DNA of 64,000 bases from Budorcas taxicolor (lineage: Eukaryota; Chordata; Mammalia; Artiodactyla; Bovidae): assembly GCF_023091745.1 (NCBI RefSeq), contig NC_068925.1, positions 3,410,001-3,474,000 of the forward strand, in the 5' to 3' direction. Shown here in pieces: positions 11,306 to 22,989 of this stretch (its first letter is position 1; each line of letters opens with the position of its first letter). The notes beneath the pieces are model-generated. The model saw only the letters and a list, made by a program, of their open reading frames with translations, ran no database searches and was not told the origin of the DNA. Both the position numbers and the translations under genes were made by a program.

Positions 11306-12099
11306 CAGTAAGTTCCCTACATACAAATCTTCAAGTTGTGAACTTTCAAAGATATGAACATGCGTTCACATGTCCAATCACATGAGTTAGTTCACTTGTC
11401 TGGTGTTCGCTGTCACGTGCTTGCATCCTCTGTGAGCGGTTTGCTTTTGTGTACTTTACTAAATGGAAAATAGAATAGTAACAGTATCTATTTCAAGCCT
11501 AGGATGCCCAGAAGCAAACATAAAAGCAGCAGTGGAGTAGTTGGTCCAGCAACAGGTTAGATGTTTTTGAGGCATGGGACCTACGTGTAGGGTGGTACAC
11601 GAAGGTTGCCCTTCAGAATGAAATCCAGTGTGACTGTGTCATCTCTGACAAGAAAAATAGACCTACTACCCAGACGTCACTGGGCTGTTGTTTCAAGAGT
11701 GTCCGTGTGAGCTGGGATCTGTGCCATCAGCATCGCGTGTGAGTGGCATTCCAGCTTGCCCTCCATTTCCTGTTACTGCTGATCCTTCAGCTCTACCGTC
11801 TCTCGTCGTTCTCTCCCTTGTAGTCAGTAACTCTTGTCCACCCGATGCCAGCACCTTGTATGCCAGCTGTTGTACTGCTATACTTTAAGGGACAGTATTG
11901 TAAGATTAAAGGTTTTTTCCTTATTTTTTATGTTTGTTGTGTATTATTTATGTGAAAACTGTTATGAACCTATCACAGTACAGGACTATATAGTTGACTG
12001 TGTTAGTTGGATACCTAGGCTAACTTTGTTGAACTTACAAACTGGACTTATGAACATGCTCTTGGAATGGAACTCGTTTGTATGTGAGGGACTTCACTG
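11306..12099 (+). mobile_element. Tigger-like (pogo/Tc1) DNA transposon remnant
   Basis: About 0.8 kb bounded by terminal inverted repeats: CAGTAAGTTCCCTACATAC at the left and, reading inward from the right, CAGTGAAGTCCCTCACATAC. Near 11504 an ATG opens a short Lys/Ser-rich frame (MPRSKHKSSSG) resembling the N-terminus of Tigger/pogo transposases, soon lost, so the transposase body is deleted. It is inserted in the old sense L1, which continues after 12100. Orientation follows the transposase start. Confidence 0.75.
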
Positions 12100-12725
12100 A
12101 AAGATTGAAGAGCTCCACAGTGAGTTGTGGAATTGTAGGGCAACGTCAAATGATCTGACATATGTGTAACTGGAGTCCCCAAAGGACAGCAGAGTATAGG
12201 ACCAAAAAAACATTTGAAGAAATACTTAATGGCCAAAGAAAATTTCAAATTTGATGACAACTATAAGCTCCTGGATCCAAGAATCTCACTGGACACCAAG
12301 TACAAGAAACATGCCAGAAACTGCGTGAAAGCAGATAATACTCAATTTCTGCAAACCAGAGATTAAGAAAATACTAAAGGTAGGGCAAAAAAACCCAAAG
12401 CATATAGAGAAACAAAGATGACAGCCTAGTTTTCATCAGACACAAAGCAAATGTGAAAACAGTGGAGTAATATCTCAAAGTACTCAAAGGAAAACAAACA
12501 AACAAACAAACTTGAGGTCTATGCCCAGCAAAAATATCTTTCAAAAACTGTGATAAAATTGACCAATTCAGACTTTAAAAAGTTCAAATAACTCATCACC
12601 AGCAGACTCATACTAAAAGAAGTGTTAAAGGAAGTCCTTCAAAAATAAGAGACAAGATACCAGATGGAAATTTGGATCTACATAAAGGAATGAAGAGTGA
12701 AAGTGTTCTTTAAAAGATAGATAAA

Positions 12726-12946
12726 GTTGACTCTTTAACAACACAAGGTTAAACTAATACAGAGATCTACCTATACATGGACTTTTTTTTCCAATATGTA
12801 CATACTACTCTACTACATAATCAACAATTGATTGACTCCCTGGATGTAAAACCACAGATATGGAGAGCCAGCTATAAAATTATATGTAGATTTTTGACTC
12901 TGCAGGGGGCACAATACCCTAACCTCCACCTTGTTCAAGAGTCAAC
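12726..12946. mobile_element. Small TIR element (Tigger/mariner-type MITE)
   Basis: 221 bases with terminal inverted repeats: GTTGACTCTTTAACAAC at the left and GTTGACTCTTGAACAA read inward from the right. The interior is non-coding. Its internal sequence resembles mammalian Tigger-derived non-autonomous elements. Strand cannot be assigned. Confidence 0.6.
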
Positions 12947-14888
12947 TGCATTGCTTAAATATAAAAGTAATAAAATTAACCATGGCCCTATAATATATGT
13001 AGAAATAAAAAGTATGACACCAATAGAACAAAAGTTTTTATCTGAAGGAGAAAGGAAAAGTAAAATATAAAAAATACAGAAGTAAAAGTGTACGACAGAC
13101 TTCTGGTTCAAGATGGCAGAGTGAAAGAATGTGTGCTCATCTCCTCTTACAAGAGCACCAGAATCACAGCTAGCTGTTGAACAACCATCAACAGGAGGAT
13201 GCTGAAACCCATCAAAAAGATACCCCTGTCCAAAGACAAAGAAGAAGCTGCAGGATATGGCAGGAGGAGTGCAGTCACAATCAAATCAAATCCAATACCT
13301 ACCACGAACTAGAAAACAATAATACCAAAGATGTTCTCCCACTGTTGTGAAGGTTCTGAACCCCATGTCAGGTTTCCCAGCCTGGGGAACCTCCGGGAAT
13401 CTGACCTTGAAGTCCAGGAGGATTGGATTATAGGATTTCCACAGGATTAGGGGAAACAGAAACTCTAGTCTTGGAGAGCACAAACAAAGCTTTGCTTGAA
13501 CCAAGACCCAAAGGAAAGGAGCAGTGACCCTGCAGGAGACTGAACCAAAACTACCTGCTACCATTGAAGGGTCTCTTGTGGAGGCATGGGTCACCAGGAG
13601 CTCCCTACAGGGATGGGGGCACTGGCAGCAGCAGGCCTGGAAGGTCCCCTTCAGCATAAGCCCTCTTGGAGGTCACCATTAACCCTACCATAGAGCACAT
13701 AGAGCCCAGGGCTGGGGTGCCTCAGCTCAAACAACTACCAGTGAGGGAGTGCAGCCCCGCCCATCAGCAGATAATTGGATTAGAGCTTTACTGACTAAGG
13801 CCCTGCCCACCAGAGAAAGACCTAGTCTTTTCCCACCACTAGTCCCTCCCATCAGGAAGCTTACACAAGCCTCTTAGCCTCCTCCATCAGAGGGCAGACA
13901 GAAGAAGCAAGAAAAACCACAGTCCCACAGCACCTAGAACAAAAACCACATTACACTGAGATGAAAAAGCAGAAAGTTATGTCCCAAATGAAGGGAGGAC
14001 AATAAGACCCCAGAAAAACAACTAAATGAAGAGGAGACAGGCAACTTTCCAGAAAAAGAATTCAGAATAATGGTAGTGAAGATGATCCAGGCTCTCAGGA
14101 AAACAGCGGAGAAAATGCAAGAAATGTTTACCAAAGACCTACAAGAACTAAAGGATAAACAAACAGAGGTGAATAACAGAAGGAATCAAAGGCAGAATAA
14201 CTGAGATGGAAGAATGGGTAAATGGCCTAAAAGACAGAATGGTGGAAATCACTGCCACAGATCAGAATATAGGGGAAAAAAATGAAAGAAAAGGAAGACA
14301 GCCTGAGAGACCTCTGGGACAACATTAAATGTACCAGCATTCACATTATAGGTATACTTTATTCTCCCAGAAGGAGAAGAAAGAAAGGACCTGACAAAAT
14401 ATTGGAAGAGATAGAAGCTGAAAATTTCCCTAACATGGGAAAGGAAATAGTCAACCAAGTCTAGGAAGCACAGAGAGTCCCAGGCAGGATAAACCTGAGG
14501 AGGAACATACAGGGACATAGTATTCAAACTGACAAAAATTAAAGATATAATATTTAAAATAATGAGGGAAAAGCGGCAAATAACATTTGTTGACAATGTT
14601 TGTATATATTTGCCGATAACAATGTTGACAAATAACATTCATCTCAAGACTCTCATTGAGATGTGATGGATAAATCAAAAGCTTTCCAGGCAAGCAAAAG
14701 TTAAGAGAATTCAGAACCACCAAACTAGCTTTATAACAAATGCTAATAGAACACAGGAAACACAAGAGAAGGAAAAGACGTACAAAAAATAAACCCAAAA
14801 CAATTATGAAAATAGTAACAGGATCATACATATCAATAATTACCTAAAAAGTGAATGGACTAAATGCACCAACCAAAAGACAGACTGG

Positions 14889-15600
14889 CTGGGCAGTTAC
14901 CATGTGCATGCATGCAGTCCCACTCACCACCTCAGCTGGCTTGACCACCCACAAATTGTATGTAATTATTTTATATGGTTAGGTTAATCATGTTCCCATT
15001 ATGGCTTGCAACTGTAATTATCTTTTATTTTTTGTCTGGCTATTGATTGTGAAAACTGATAAACATCTTTCCTGTTGTGATTATCTAACTATTACTATTA
15101 TTATTATGTAACTGAATACCACTGTATCATGACTAGTCAATAGAAAAATAATAGAATTCTATATCACCAAAACTATCATTTAATAGAAAACCTGTAATCA
15201 CTTTTTAAAATCCAGATGTATATCAGAATTATCTTGGAATTTTTTTGAAAAATACAAATGCCCAGGTATTGCTTTTTTTTCTCCAAAGCTCCAGATATGT
15301 TTCTAATAAGCAGCCATGTTTAGAAACAACTGGACTATATGATGATCTTTTTACTTTTATCCCGTTTGTTTCACTTTTTCTATTTCATATTCAGTGCTCC
15401 CATCTCAAGTGGTTTATGTTTTCCAATTTCTCATCTCTTCTTTTTTTCTTAATGTTCTTTCTCAAGCCTTTATCAAGCATAGTAGAAAAGCTTTTGTATA
15501 CATATATATAAATAGTATGTATAATATATATATTTTAGAAAACTTACGAATTTTTGCCTAACTAAAAAAATTATGACATTTTAATTACACTTGTTTGACT
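14889..15600. other. Non-L1 filler inside the younger L1
   Basis: About 0.7 kb where ORF2 should be. I see no L1 similarity. A stretch at 15215-15335 (CAAATGCCCAGG, then GTTTCTAATAAGCAGCC and AACAACTGGAC) resembles an ancient MER-type DNA transposon, with low certainty. Confidence 0.45.
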
Positions 15601-15687
15601 TAGTATGAATAGAATGCTAGATTTCTAATTTAAAAATATACATATGCAACAAGCAACAAAGTTTTACTGTATAGCACAGTGAACTAT

Positions 15688-16058
15688 CAGTTTCAGTTCA
15701 GTTCAGTTCAGTCACTCAGTTGTGTCTGACTCTTTGTGACCCCATGGACTACAGCACTCCAGGCTTCCCTGTCCGTCACCAACTCCTGGAGTTTACTCAA
15801 ACTCACGTTCATTGAGTCGGTGATGTCATCCAACCATCTCAAACTCTGTCGTCCCCTTCTCCTCCTGCCTTCAATCTTTCCCAGCATCACGGTCTTTTCA
15901 AATGAGTCAGTTCTTCGCATCAGGCAGCCAAAGTATTGGAGCTTCAGCTTCAGCATCAGTCCTTCCAATGAATATTCAGGACTGATTTCCTTTAGGATGG
16001 ACTGGTTGGATCTCCTTGCAGTCCAAGGGAGTCTCAAGAGTCTTCTCCAACACCACAC
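15688..16058 (-). mobile_element. BovB LINE 3' fragment, copy C
   Basis: 371 bases from the (TTCAG)n tail to a truncation just after the CCAACACCACA block. It carries the older-subfamily AATATTCAGGACTGA variant. It is nested in the 3' UTR of the younger L1, which reads through on both sides. Confidence 0.93.
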
Positions 16059-16422
16059 TGTAGTCAACAACTTGTAATAACCTATAATGGAAAATAATCT
16101 GAAAAGTAATATATATGTGTATATGTATAGCTGAATCACCTTCCTGTGTACCTGAAACATTGTAAGTCAATTCTATTTTAAGAAAATATATAAATTAAGG
16201 GGAAAAAAAGTGTATGACATTAGGACAAAGACCAGGAAGAAGGAAAGGGAATTTTCAGGGTGTAAGAGTCTTACCCTGTATATAAAGTGATGTATTAGTG
16301 GAATGTAGTACATAATAATTTAAAGATTGGTGTATAAGATAAATCCTGAAGCATTCACAAAAATTGCAAGACTGATAAGCTAATAGAAGACATGTAACAG
16401 AATCATTAAAAATGCCTAATCT

Positions 16423-16614
16423 GGGGACTTCCCTGGTGGTTCAGTGGTTAAGACTCCACTTTCTAATGCTGGGGATGCAGGTTCAATCCCTGGTTGGGGA
16501 ACTAATATCCCACATGTTGGGAGGCAACTAAACTCAGCACCACAAGGAAGAGCCCATGGCCACAATGAGAGACCCTGCATGCTGCAGCTAAGACCCGACA
16601 CAACCAAAAAAAAA
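16423..16614 (+). mobile_element. CHR-type SINE with A-rich tail
   Basis: Head GGGACTTCCCTGGTGGTTCA, B-box-like GGTTCAATCCCTGG, 3' end CACAACCAAAAAAAAA. It is inserted in the old L1. Confidence 0.85.
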
Positions 16615-17104
16615 TCCAACCTAAAGAAGGGATAAAGGGAACAAGGAGAACTGAGACAGACTGAAGGCAAATAGCAAAATGAAAACATCTATTACCAGTC
16701 AATAACTGTACTTCATCAAAAGTGTGTAAACACCCCAGTTAACATCAAGGCGGATTAAAAAAGTGAGACACAATTACATGCTGATTATCAGTGGTTTCAC
16801 TTTAATAAGTGGTTCAAATAAGTTAAATGTATTAATAAAATAGTGGGGAAAATGCCCTTCTACCTCTAATACAATATAAAGACAGTTGGAAAGCCTGTGT
16901 AAAGACCAAACAAAGTAGAGTTCAGAACAAAGCTTATTACCAGTGAGAAGTCAATCTTGTTATAAAGGTCAGAGGGTCAACTCTGTGGAGCTGACAATTC
17001 TACATGCTTATGTTCCTATCTATTTACGGCACAGCTTCAAAGTACATGCAAAAGCTGACAAAATGGTGATGGGAAGCAATATTCATAATATAGTCAGATT
17101 TCAA

Positions 17105-17172
17105 CACTTCTCAATAATGAAACACACAGAAAACACACGAAACTAATATAATTTTATATGTCACTTATATCT
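17105..17172 (+). mobile_element. Short L1 3'-end stub
   Basis: The phrase GAAACTAATATAATTTTATA followed by ATATCTCAATAAAAACAG matches an L1 3' terminus. L1 ORF2 sequence of the old element lies on both sides, so this looks like a tiny 5'-truncated insertion. Confidence 0.5.
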
Positions 17173-17649
17173 CAATAAAAACAGAAAATAAGGGTATATA
17201 AAATTTGAACCATACTGTCAACCACTTTAATGTAATTGACATTTACATAGTACTCAGTAGCAGCAGAAAACAGTTTTTCCAAATGCACAAAGGACTTTTT
17301 ATCAAGCTTGCTCATATTCTGGGCAATAAGTATCAGTATATTTAAAAGGATTAAAATCATGCAAAGTGTTTTTGGCAATAAAATTAAATTAAAATTTGAC
17401 AGCAGAACAGTATCTGAGAAATCTCCAAATATTTCGGAACTAAACACACTACATCCCCCAAGAAACAACAAAGAAACAAAAAGGGAAATTAGGATTTTGA
17501 ACTGAATGAAAAGTGAAAATACATCATAGAATTTTGAAAGATACAACCAAGGCAGAACTCAAACAAAAATTTATAGTATAAATGCCTGTACTTGAAAAAG
17601 AAAGCTCTCAAATCAATAACCTAAACTTCCACCTTAAACTAGAAATTAG

Positions 17650-17850
17650 TGTGTGTGCATGTTCAGTCATGTCTGACTCTTTGCGACCCCCTGCCAGTAG
17701 CTGGCTCTGTCCTTGGGATTTCCCAGGCCAGAATGCTGGAGGGGGTTGCCATTTCCTTCTCCAGGGCGTCTTCCCAAACCAGGGATCAAACCTGTGTCTT
17801 CCGAATGTCCTACACTGGCAGGCAGATTCTTTACCACTGAGCCACCTGGG
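17650..17850 (-). mobile_element. Bov-tA SINE, antisense
   Basis: Ends (plus strand) with GAGCCACCTGGG, the complement of the tRNA-like head. The BovA body at the left begins GTGTGTGCATGTTCAGTCAT. Inserted in L1 ORF2 sequence. Confidence 0.9.
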
Positions 17851-18002
17851 CTAGAAAATAAGAATAAGGAAAAATACTCAAAGTAAGGAGAAGAAAGGAA
17901 ATGATAAAGATAAGAATAGAAATCAGTGACATTGCTAAACCTCTAGCTAGACTGACCAGGAAAAAAGGTGACACATTTTACCAATATACCAGTAGCATTT
18001 GG

Positions 18003-18123
18003 GTTTTTTGTTTTTGTTTCGATTACCTGGTGTTTAGGATCTTAGTTCCCTGACTAAGGATTGAACCTGTAGCTTGGCAGTAAAAGCACGGATTCCTAAC
18101 CACTGTACCAGCAAGGAATTCCC
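18003..18123 (-). mobile_element. CHR-type SINE, antisense
   Basis: T-rich left end, then TCTTAGTTCCCTGACTAAGG and TTGAACC, ending GGAATTCCC: the complement of a short CHR SINE. Inserted in old L1 ORF2. Confidence 0.75.
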
Positions 18124-18825
18124 CCAAAAGCAGAACTCTCTAATCCAGTCTCTAATCCTTCCAAAGGATGGCTTTACTAGTGAATTACACAATACGTTTA
18201 AGGAAGGGGAAAAAAAAAAAACAAAAAACAATTCCTTACAAAGTCTCCCAGAAAATTGAAGGGAATAGAATGCTCCCTTACTCCAGGAAACCAATTAGTA
18301 TAATTTTTCACACTAACACACTTTAAAATAAAAAATGTTATCTCCTCAACACTTGCACTGATAAAAAAACACTGATAAAATACAGCATCCATTTCTGACA
18401 ATTATTCAGTTGTTACATCGCGTCTGATTTTGCAACCCCATGGACCGCAGCATGCCAGGCCCCTGTGTTCTCACTATCTCCCAGAGTTTGCGCAAATTCA
18501 TGTCCATTGAGTTGGTGATACTGTCTAACCATCTCATCCTCTCCTGCCTGCTTCTCCTTTTGTGTTCAATCCTTCCCAGCATCAGGGTCTTTTCTAATGA
18601 GCTGGCTCTTTCAATCAGATGACCAAAGTATTGGAGCTTCAGCTTCAGCATCAGCTTCAGCTTCCAATGAATATTCAGAGTTGATTTCCTTTAGGACTGA
18701 CTGGCTTGATTTCCTTGCACTCCAAGGGACTGTCAAGAGTCTTCTCCAACAGCACAGTTCAAAAGCATCAATTCTTTAGTGCTCAGCTAGGCTTAAGCCT
18801 ACCCTGAAGTATTTTGAGCATTACC

Positions 18826-20388
18826 TTCAGTTCACTTCAGTCGCTCAGTCGTGTCCGACTCTTTGCAACCCCATGAACTGCAGCACGCCAGGCCTCCCTG
18901 TCCGTCAGCAACTCCCAGAGTTCACTCAAACTCAGCTCCATCTCCATCCAGCCATCTCATCCTCTGTCGTCCCCTTCTCCTCCTGCCCCCAGTGCCTCCC
19001 AGCATCAAAGTCTTTTCCAATGAGTCAACTCTTCTCATTAGGTGGCCAAAGTACTGGAGTTTCAGCTTCAGCATCAGTCCTTCCAAAGAACACCCAGGAC
19101 TGATCTCCTTTAGGATGGACTGGCTGGATCTCCTTGCAGTCCAAGGGACTCTCAAGAGTCTTCTCCAACACCACAGTTCAAAAGCATCAATTCTTCAGTG
19201 CTCAGCTTTCTTCACAGTCCAAATCTCACACCCATAACATGACCACTGGAAAAACCACAGCCTTGACTAGACGGACCTTTGTTGGCAAAGTAATATCTCT
19301 GCTTTTGAATATGCTATCTAGGTTGGTCATAACTTTCCTTCCAAGGAGTAAGTATCTTTTAATTTCATGGCTGCAGTCACCATCTGCAGTGATTTTGGAG
19401 CCCCCCAAAATAAAGTCTGACACTCTTTCCACTGTTTCCCCATCTATTTCCCACGAAGTGATGGCACCAGATGCCATGATCTTCGTTTTCTGAATGTTGA
19501 GCTTTAAGCCAACTTTTTCACTCTCCTCTTTCACTTTCATCAAGAGGCTTTTTAGCTCCTCTTTACTTTCTGTCATAAGGGTGGTGTCATCTGCATATCT
19601 GAGGTGATTGATATTTCTCCCGGCAATCTTGATTCCAGCTTGTGCTTCTTCCAGCCCAGCGTTTCTCATGATGTACTCTGCATAGAAGTTAAATAAGCCG
19701 GGTGACAATATACAGCCTTGATGTACTCCTTTTCCTATTTGAAACCAGTCTGTTGTTCCATGTCCAGTTCTAACTGTTCCTGTTCCTGACCTGCATATAG
19801 GTTTCTCAAGAGGCAGGTCAGGTGGTCTGGTATTCCCATCTCTTTCAAAATTTTCCACAGTTTATTGTGATCCACACAGTCAAAGGCTTTGGCATAGTCA
19901 ATAAAGCAGAAATACATGTTTTTCTGGAACTCTCTTGCTTTTTCCATGATCCAGCGGATGTTGGCAATTTGATCTCTGGTTCCTCTGCCTTTTCTAAAAC
20001 CAGCTTGAACATCAGGAAGTTCACAGTTCATGTATTGCTGAAGCCTGGCTTGGAGAATTTTGAGCATTACTTTACTAGCGTGTGAGATGAGTGCATTTGT
20101 GCCATAGTTTGAGCATTCTTTGGCATTGCCTTTCTTTGGGATTGGAATGAAAACTGACCTTTTCCAGTCCTGTGGCCACTGCTGAGTTTTCCAAACTTGC
20201 TGGCATATTGAGTGCAGCACTTTCACAGCATCATCTTTCAGGATTTGAAATAGCTCAATTGGAATTCCATCACCTCTACTAGCTTTGTTCGTAGTGATGC
20301 TTTCTAAGGCCCACTTGACTTCACATTCCAGGATGTCTGGCTCTAGGTGAGTGATCACACCATCGTGATTATCTGGGTCATGAAGCTC
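18826..20388 (-). mobile_element. BovB LINE nested in copy D, copy E
   Basis: 1.56 kb, 5'-truncated. The tail TTCAGTTCACTTCAGTCGCTC abuts TTACCT (18820-18825), which recurs at 20389-20394 as a probable 6-base target-site duplication. Its sequence is less diverged than the host D, as expected for a later insertion. Confidence 0.92.
19226..20358 (-). pseudogene. BovB RT remnant of copy E, +2 frameshift
   Basis: The RT N-terminal half (19735-20358, 207 codons) ends in the frame GQEQEQLELD. The catalytic half (19226-19858, 210 codons) continues in another frame with GVHQGCILSPGLFN and YADDTTLM. The break is at CTGTTCCTGTTCCTG (19774-19788): on the coding strand CAGGAACAGGAACAG replaces the usual CAGGAAGCAACAG, two extra bases. 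BovB copy L has the same change. Confidence 0.9.
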
Positions 20389-21431
20389 TTACCTGAGTAC
20401 CATGCAAAATGGGTGTAATTGTATGGTAGTTTGAACATTCTTTGGCATTGTCTTTCTTTGGGATTGGAACGAAAACTGACCTATTTCAGTGCTGTGGCCA
20501 CTGGTGAGTTTTCCAAATTTTCTGGCATACTGAGTGCAGCACTTTAACAACATCGTCTTTCAGGATTTGAAATAGCTCACCTGGCATTCCATCAGCTTTG
20601 TTCGTAGTAATGCTTCCTAAGGCCCACTTGACCTCACACTCCAGAATGTCTGGCTTTAGATTAGTGACCACATCATCATAGTTATCCATTGAGACTTTTT
20701 TGTATAATTCTTCTGTGTATTTTTGCCACCTCTTCTTAATCTCTTCTGCTTCTGTTAGACCCATACCATTTCTATCCTTTATTGCACCCATCTTTGCATG
20801 GAATGTTCCCTTAATTTTCTTGAAGAGATCTCGTCTTTCCCATTCTATTGTTTTGCTCCATTTCTTTGCATTGTTCACTTAGGAAGGCTTTCTTATCTCT
20901 CCTTGCTAGTCTCTGAAACTCTGCATTCAGATGGGTATATCTTTCCTTTTCTCCTTTGCCTTTCGCTTCTCTTCTTTCCTCAGTTATTTGTAAAGCCTCC
21001 CCAGACAACCACTTTGCCTTCCTCCATTTCTTTTTCTTGGAGATGGTTTTGGCCACTGTCTCCTGTGTAATGTTATGCACCTCTGTCCATAGTTCTTCAG
21101 ACAGGATTTGATTTAGGCCATACCTGAAGTTCCTAGGGTTTTCCCTACTTTCTTCAGCTTAAGATTCACTTTTGCAATAAAGACCTCATGATCTGAGCAA
21201 CAGTCAGCTCCAGGTCTTGTTTTTGCTGACTATATAGTCTGTCCATCTTTGGCTGCAAAGAATATACTCAATCTGGTTTCGTATTGACCATCTGATGCTG
21301 TTCAAGTGTAAAGTCATCTCTTGTGTTGTTGGAAGAGGGTGTTTGCTATAACCAGTACATTCTCTTGGCAAAACTCTGTTGGCCTTTGCCCTGTTTTATT
21401 TTGTACTCCAAGGCCAAACTTGCCTGTTACT

Positions 21432-21764
21432 CTAGATAACACTTGACTTCTTACTTTTGCATTCCAGGCCCCTATGATGAAAAGGACATCTTTTTTTGGT
21501 ATGAGTTCTAGAAGTTTTGGAGGTCTCTATAGAACTGATCAACTTCAGCTTCTTTGGCATAGTGGTTGGGGCAGAGACTTGGATTACTGTGATGTTAAGT
21601 AGTTTATCTTGGAAATGAACCAAGATCATTCTGTTGGTTTTGATATTGCATCCAAGTACTGCATTTCGGATTCTTTTGTTGACTATGACGGCTACTCCAT
21701 TTCTTCTAAGGGATTCTTGCCCACAGCAGTAGATATAAGGGTCATCTGAATTAAATTTACCCAT
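21432..21764 (-). pseudogene. BovB AP-endonuclease N-terminal remnant (copy D)
   Basis: 110 open codons with the RTE endonuclease landmarks GQESLRRNGVA and LGCNIKTNRM, and an ITVIQVSAPT strand near the end. The exonuclease-III-like domain nicks target DNA for target-primed reverse transcription. The frame continues broken to the right side of 21432 (GAWNAKV-like region near 21465). No catalytic set can be complete. Confidence 0.8.
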
Positions 21765-22250
21765 TCCTGTCCATTTTAGTTCACTGATTTGTGAAGATGT
21801 TGATGTTCATTCTTGCCATCTCCTATTTGACCATGTCCAGTTTACCTTGATTCATGTACTTAACATTTCAGGTTCCTATGCAATATTGTTCTTTGTAGCA
21901 TCAGACTTGACTTTCACCACTAGACACATTCACAACTGAGCATCCTTTTTGCTTTAGCCCAGCCACTTCATTCTAACTGTAGCTGTGAGTAACTGCCTCT
22001 ACTCTTCCCCAGTAGCATACAGGACACGCCTTGACCTGGGGACTCATCTTCTGGTGTCATATCTTTTTGCCTTTCCATCCTGTTCATGGGGTTCTTGGGG
22101 GAAGAATTCTGAAGTTGTTTGCCATTCCCTCCTCCAGAACTCTTCACTAGGACCCCTCCATCTTGGCTGGCCCTGCATGGCATGGGTCATAGGTTCAGTG
22201 AGTTATGCAAGTCTCTTTGCCATGACAAGGCTGTGACTCATGAAGGGGAT

Positions 22251-22989
22251 AAAATCAGTTATGCTTACATAATCAATTATGCTTACATATTAAGCACACC
22301 AAGTTTATTGAAGTGTTTAATTGAAATCAGATTTAATTTACAGTCAAATAAATTGTAATTTGACTATATTTGGTTAAACTGCAGATGATTTTAGACAGAA
22401 AAATATAATGTTTCAATGGATATCAAATTCTGATTCTATTAGTTGAAGTCTGTAATTACTGTCTAAGTTTAATCTCCCAGATAGTTCCTTGTTGTCATGT
22501 TACATATATGTAAAGGTTAACTGAATTATTAAGAAACTACTGTAAACTTGTTTCTAAAGTTATTGCTGCAATCTGTCTTTAAATGAAGATTAAATGCCTC
22601 ATGCCCTGTGACCAGGTTCTATCAAAAACTGAGTTATTGTGTTAACAGTACAATGACCCAATACTTAGGAATAAATTCTGTAGTAAAATTGTCATAAAAT
22701 ATGGCTACTCATGACATGCAATACTGCTTGCGGCTAAAGCACAATGTACAATGTTTGTATGACAGTTCAGTATCATTGATAAAATGCCTTTAAGATGTTT
22801 CCCCAATCAATATACCTCTGAGCTTGCTCATGATATCTGATTAGTTTTCTCCCAATATGGATAACTAGGCAAATGTATAAATAAAATGTAAGCCTACCAC
22901 TGAGAAACAAATATTTAGACCTTTTAAAGGATTTAAAAACAAAAAGGGAAAATGATTTTTAAAGATTTTCACATATTGAGGTATGTAAA
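22251..22989. other. Unassigned AT-rich sequence
   Basis: No coding frame or repeat recognised. It may be decayed retroviral env because it leads directly into an Env tail, but I cannot show this. Confidence 0.4.

Larger units (their letters stand above)
13098..16205 (+). mobile_element. Younger artiodactyl L1 with replaced middle
   Basis: Begins ACTTCTGGTTCAAGATGG, an L1 5' end, followed by 5' UTR and ORF1-like sequence (13280-14880). The start of ORF2 is reached (GTGAATGGACTAAATGCACC, 14851-14870) but L1 similarity stops at about 14888. L1 3' UTR returns near 15640 (CAACAAGCAACAAAGTTTTA) and ends about 16190. A 14-base near-perfect direct repeat flanks the whole block: AAAAGTGTACGACA (13084-13097) and AAAAGTGTATGACA (16206-16219). 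BovB copy C sits in its 3' UTR. No long frame is intact. Confidence 0.7.
7780..18401 (+). mobile_element. Old sense L1, broken into many pieces
   Basis: Old L1M-type element whose pieces follow in L1 order: 5' region (about 7780-8744), a 68-base piece (11236-11305), ORF1-region sequence (12100-12725 and 12947-13097), inter-ORF and ORF2 endonuclease region (16206-17104, around a SINE), further ORF2 (17173-17649, 17851-18002, 18124-18401). Typical L1 phrases include GTACTCAAAGGAAAAC near 12480 and CCTCTAGCTAGACTGACCAG near 17940. All frames are broken. It hosts BovB B, a Tigger-like element, a TIR element, a younger L1 and SINEs. The part before about 8400 is the least certain. Confidence 0.65.
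18402..22250 (-). mobile_element. BovB LINE reaching its 5' region, copy D (hosts E)
   Basis: The 3' end is at 18402-18812. There it jumps from the GTGCTCAGCT block directly to AAGCCTACCCTGAAG, skipping about 836 bases of RT sequence that nested copy E retains. After E (18826-20388) it resumes at 20389 in the same region and continues through linker and endonuclease to a 5' end near 22250 (TGACTCATGAAGGGG). It is the only copy here that keeps the 5' end. Frames are broken throughout. Confidence 0.9.

Noticed and set aside
13286..13657. A 123-codon minus-strand frame
   Set aside because: It is antisense to the 5' UTR of the younger L1.
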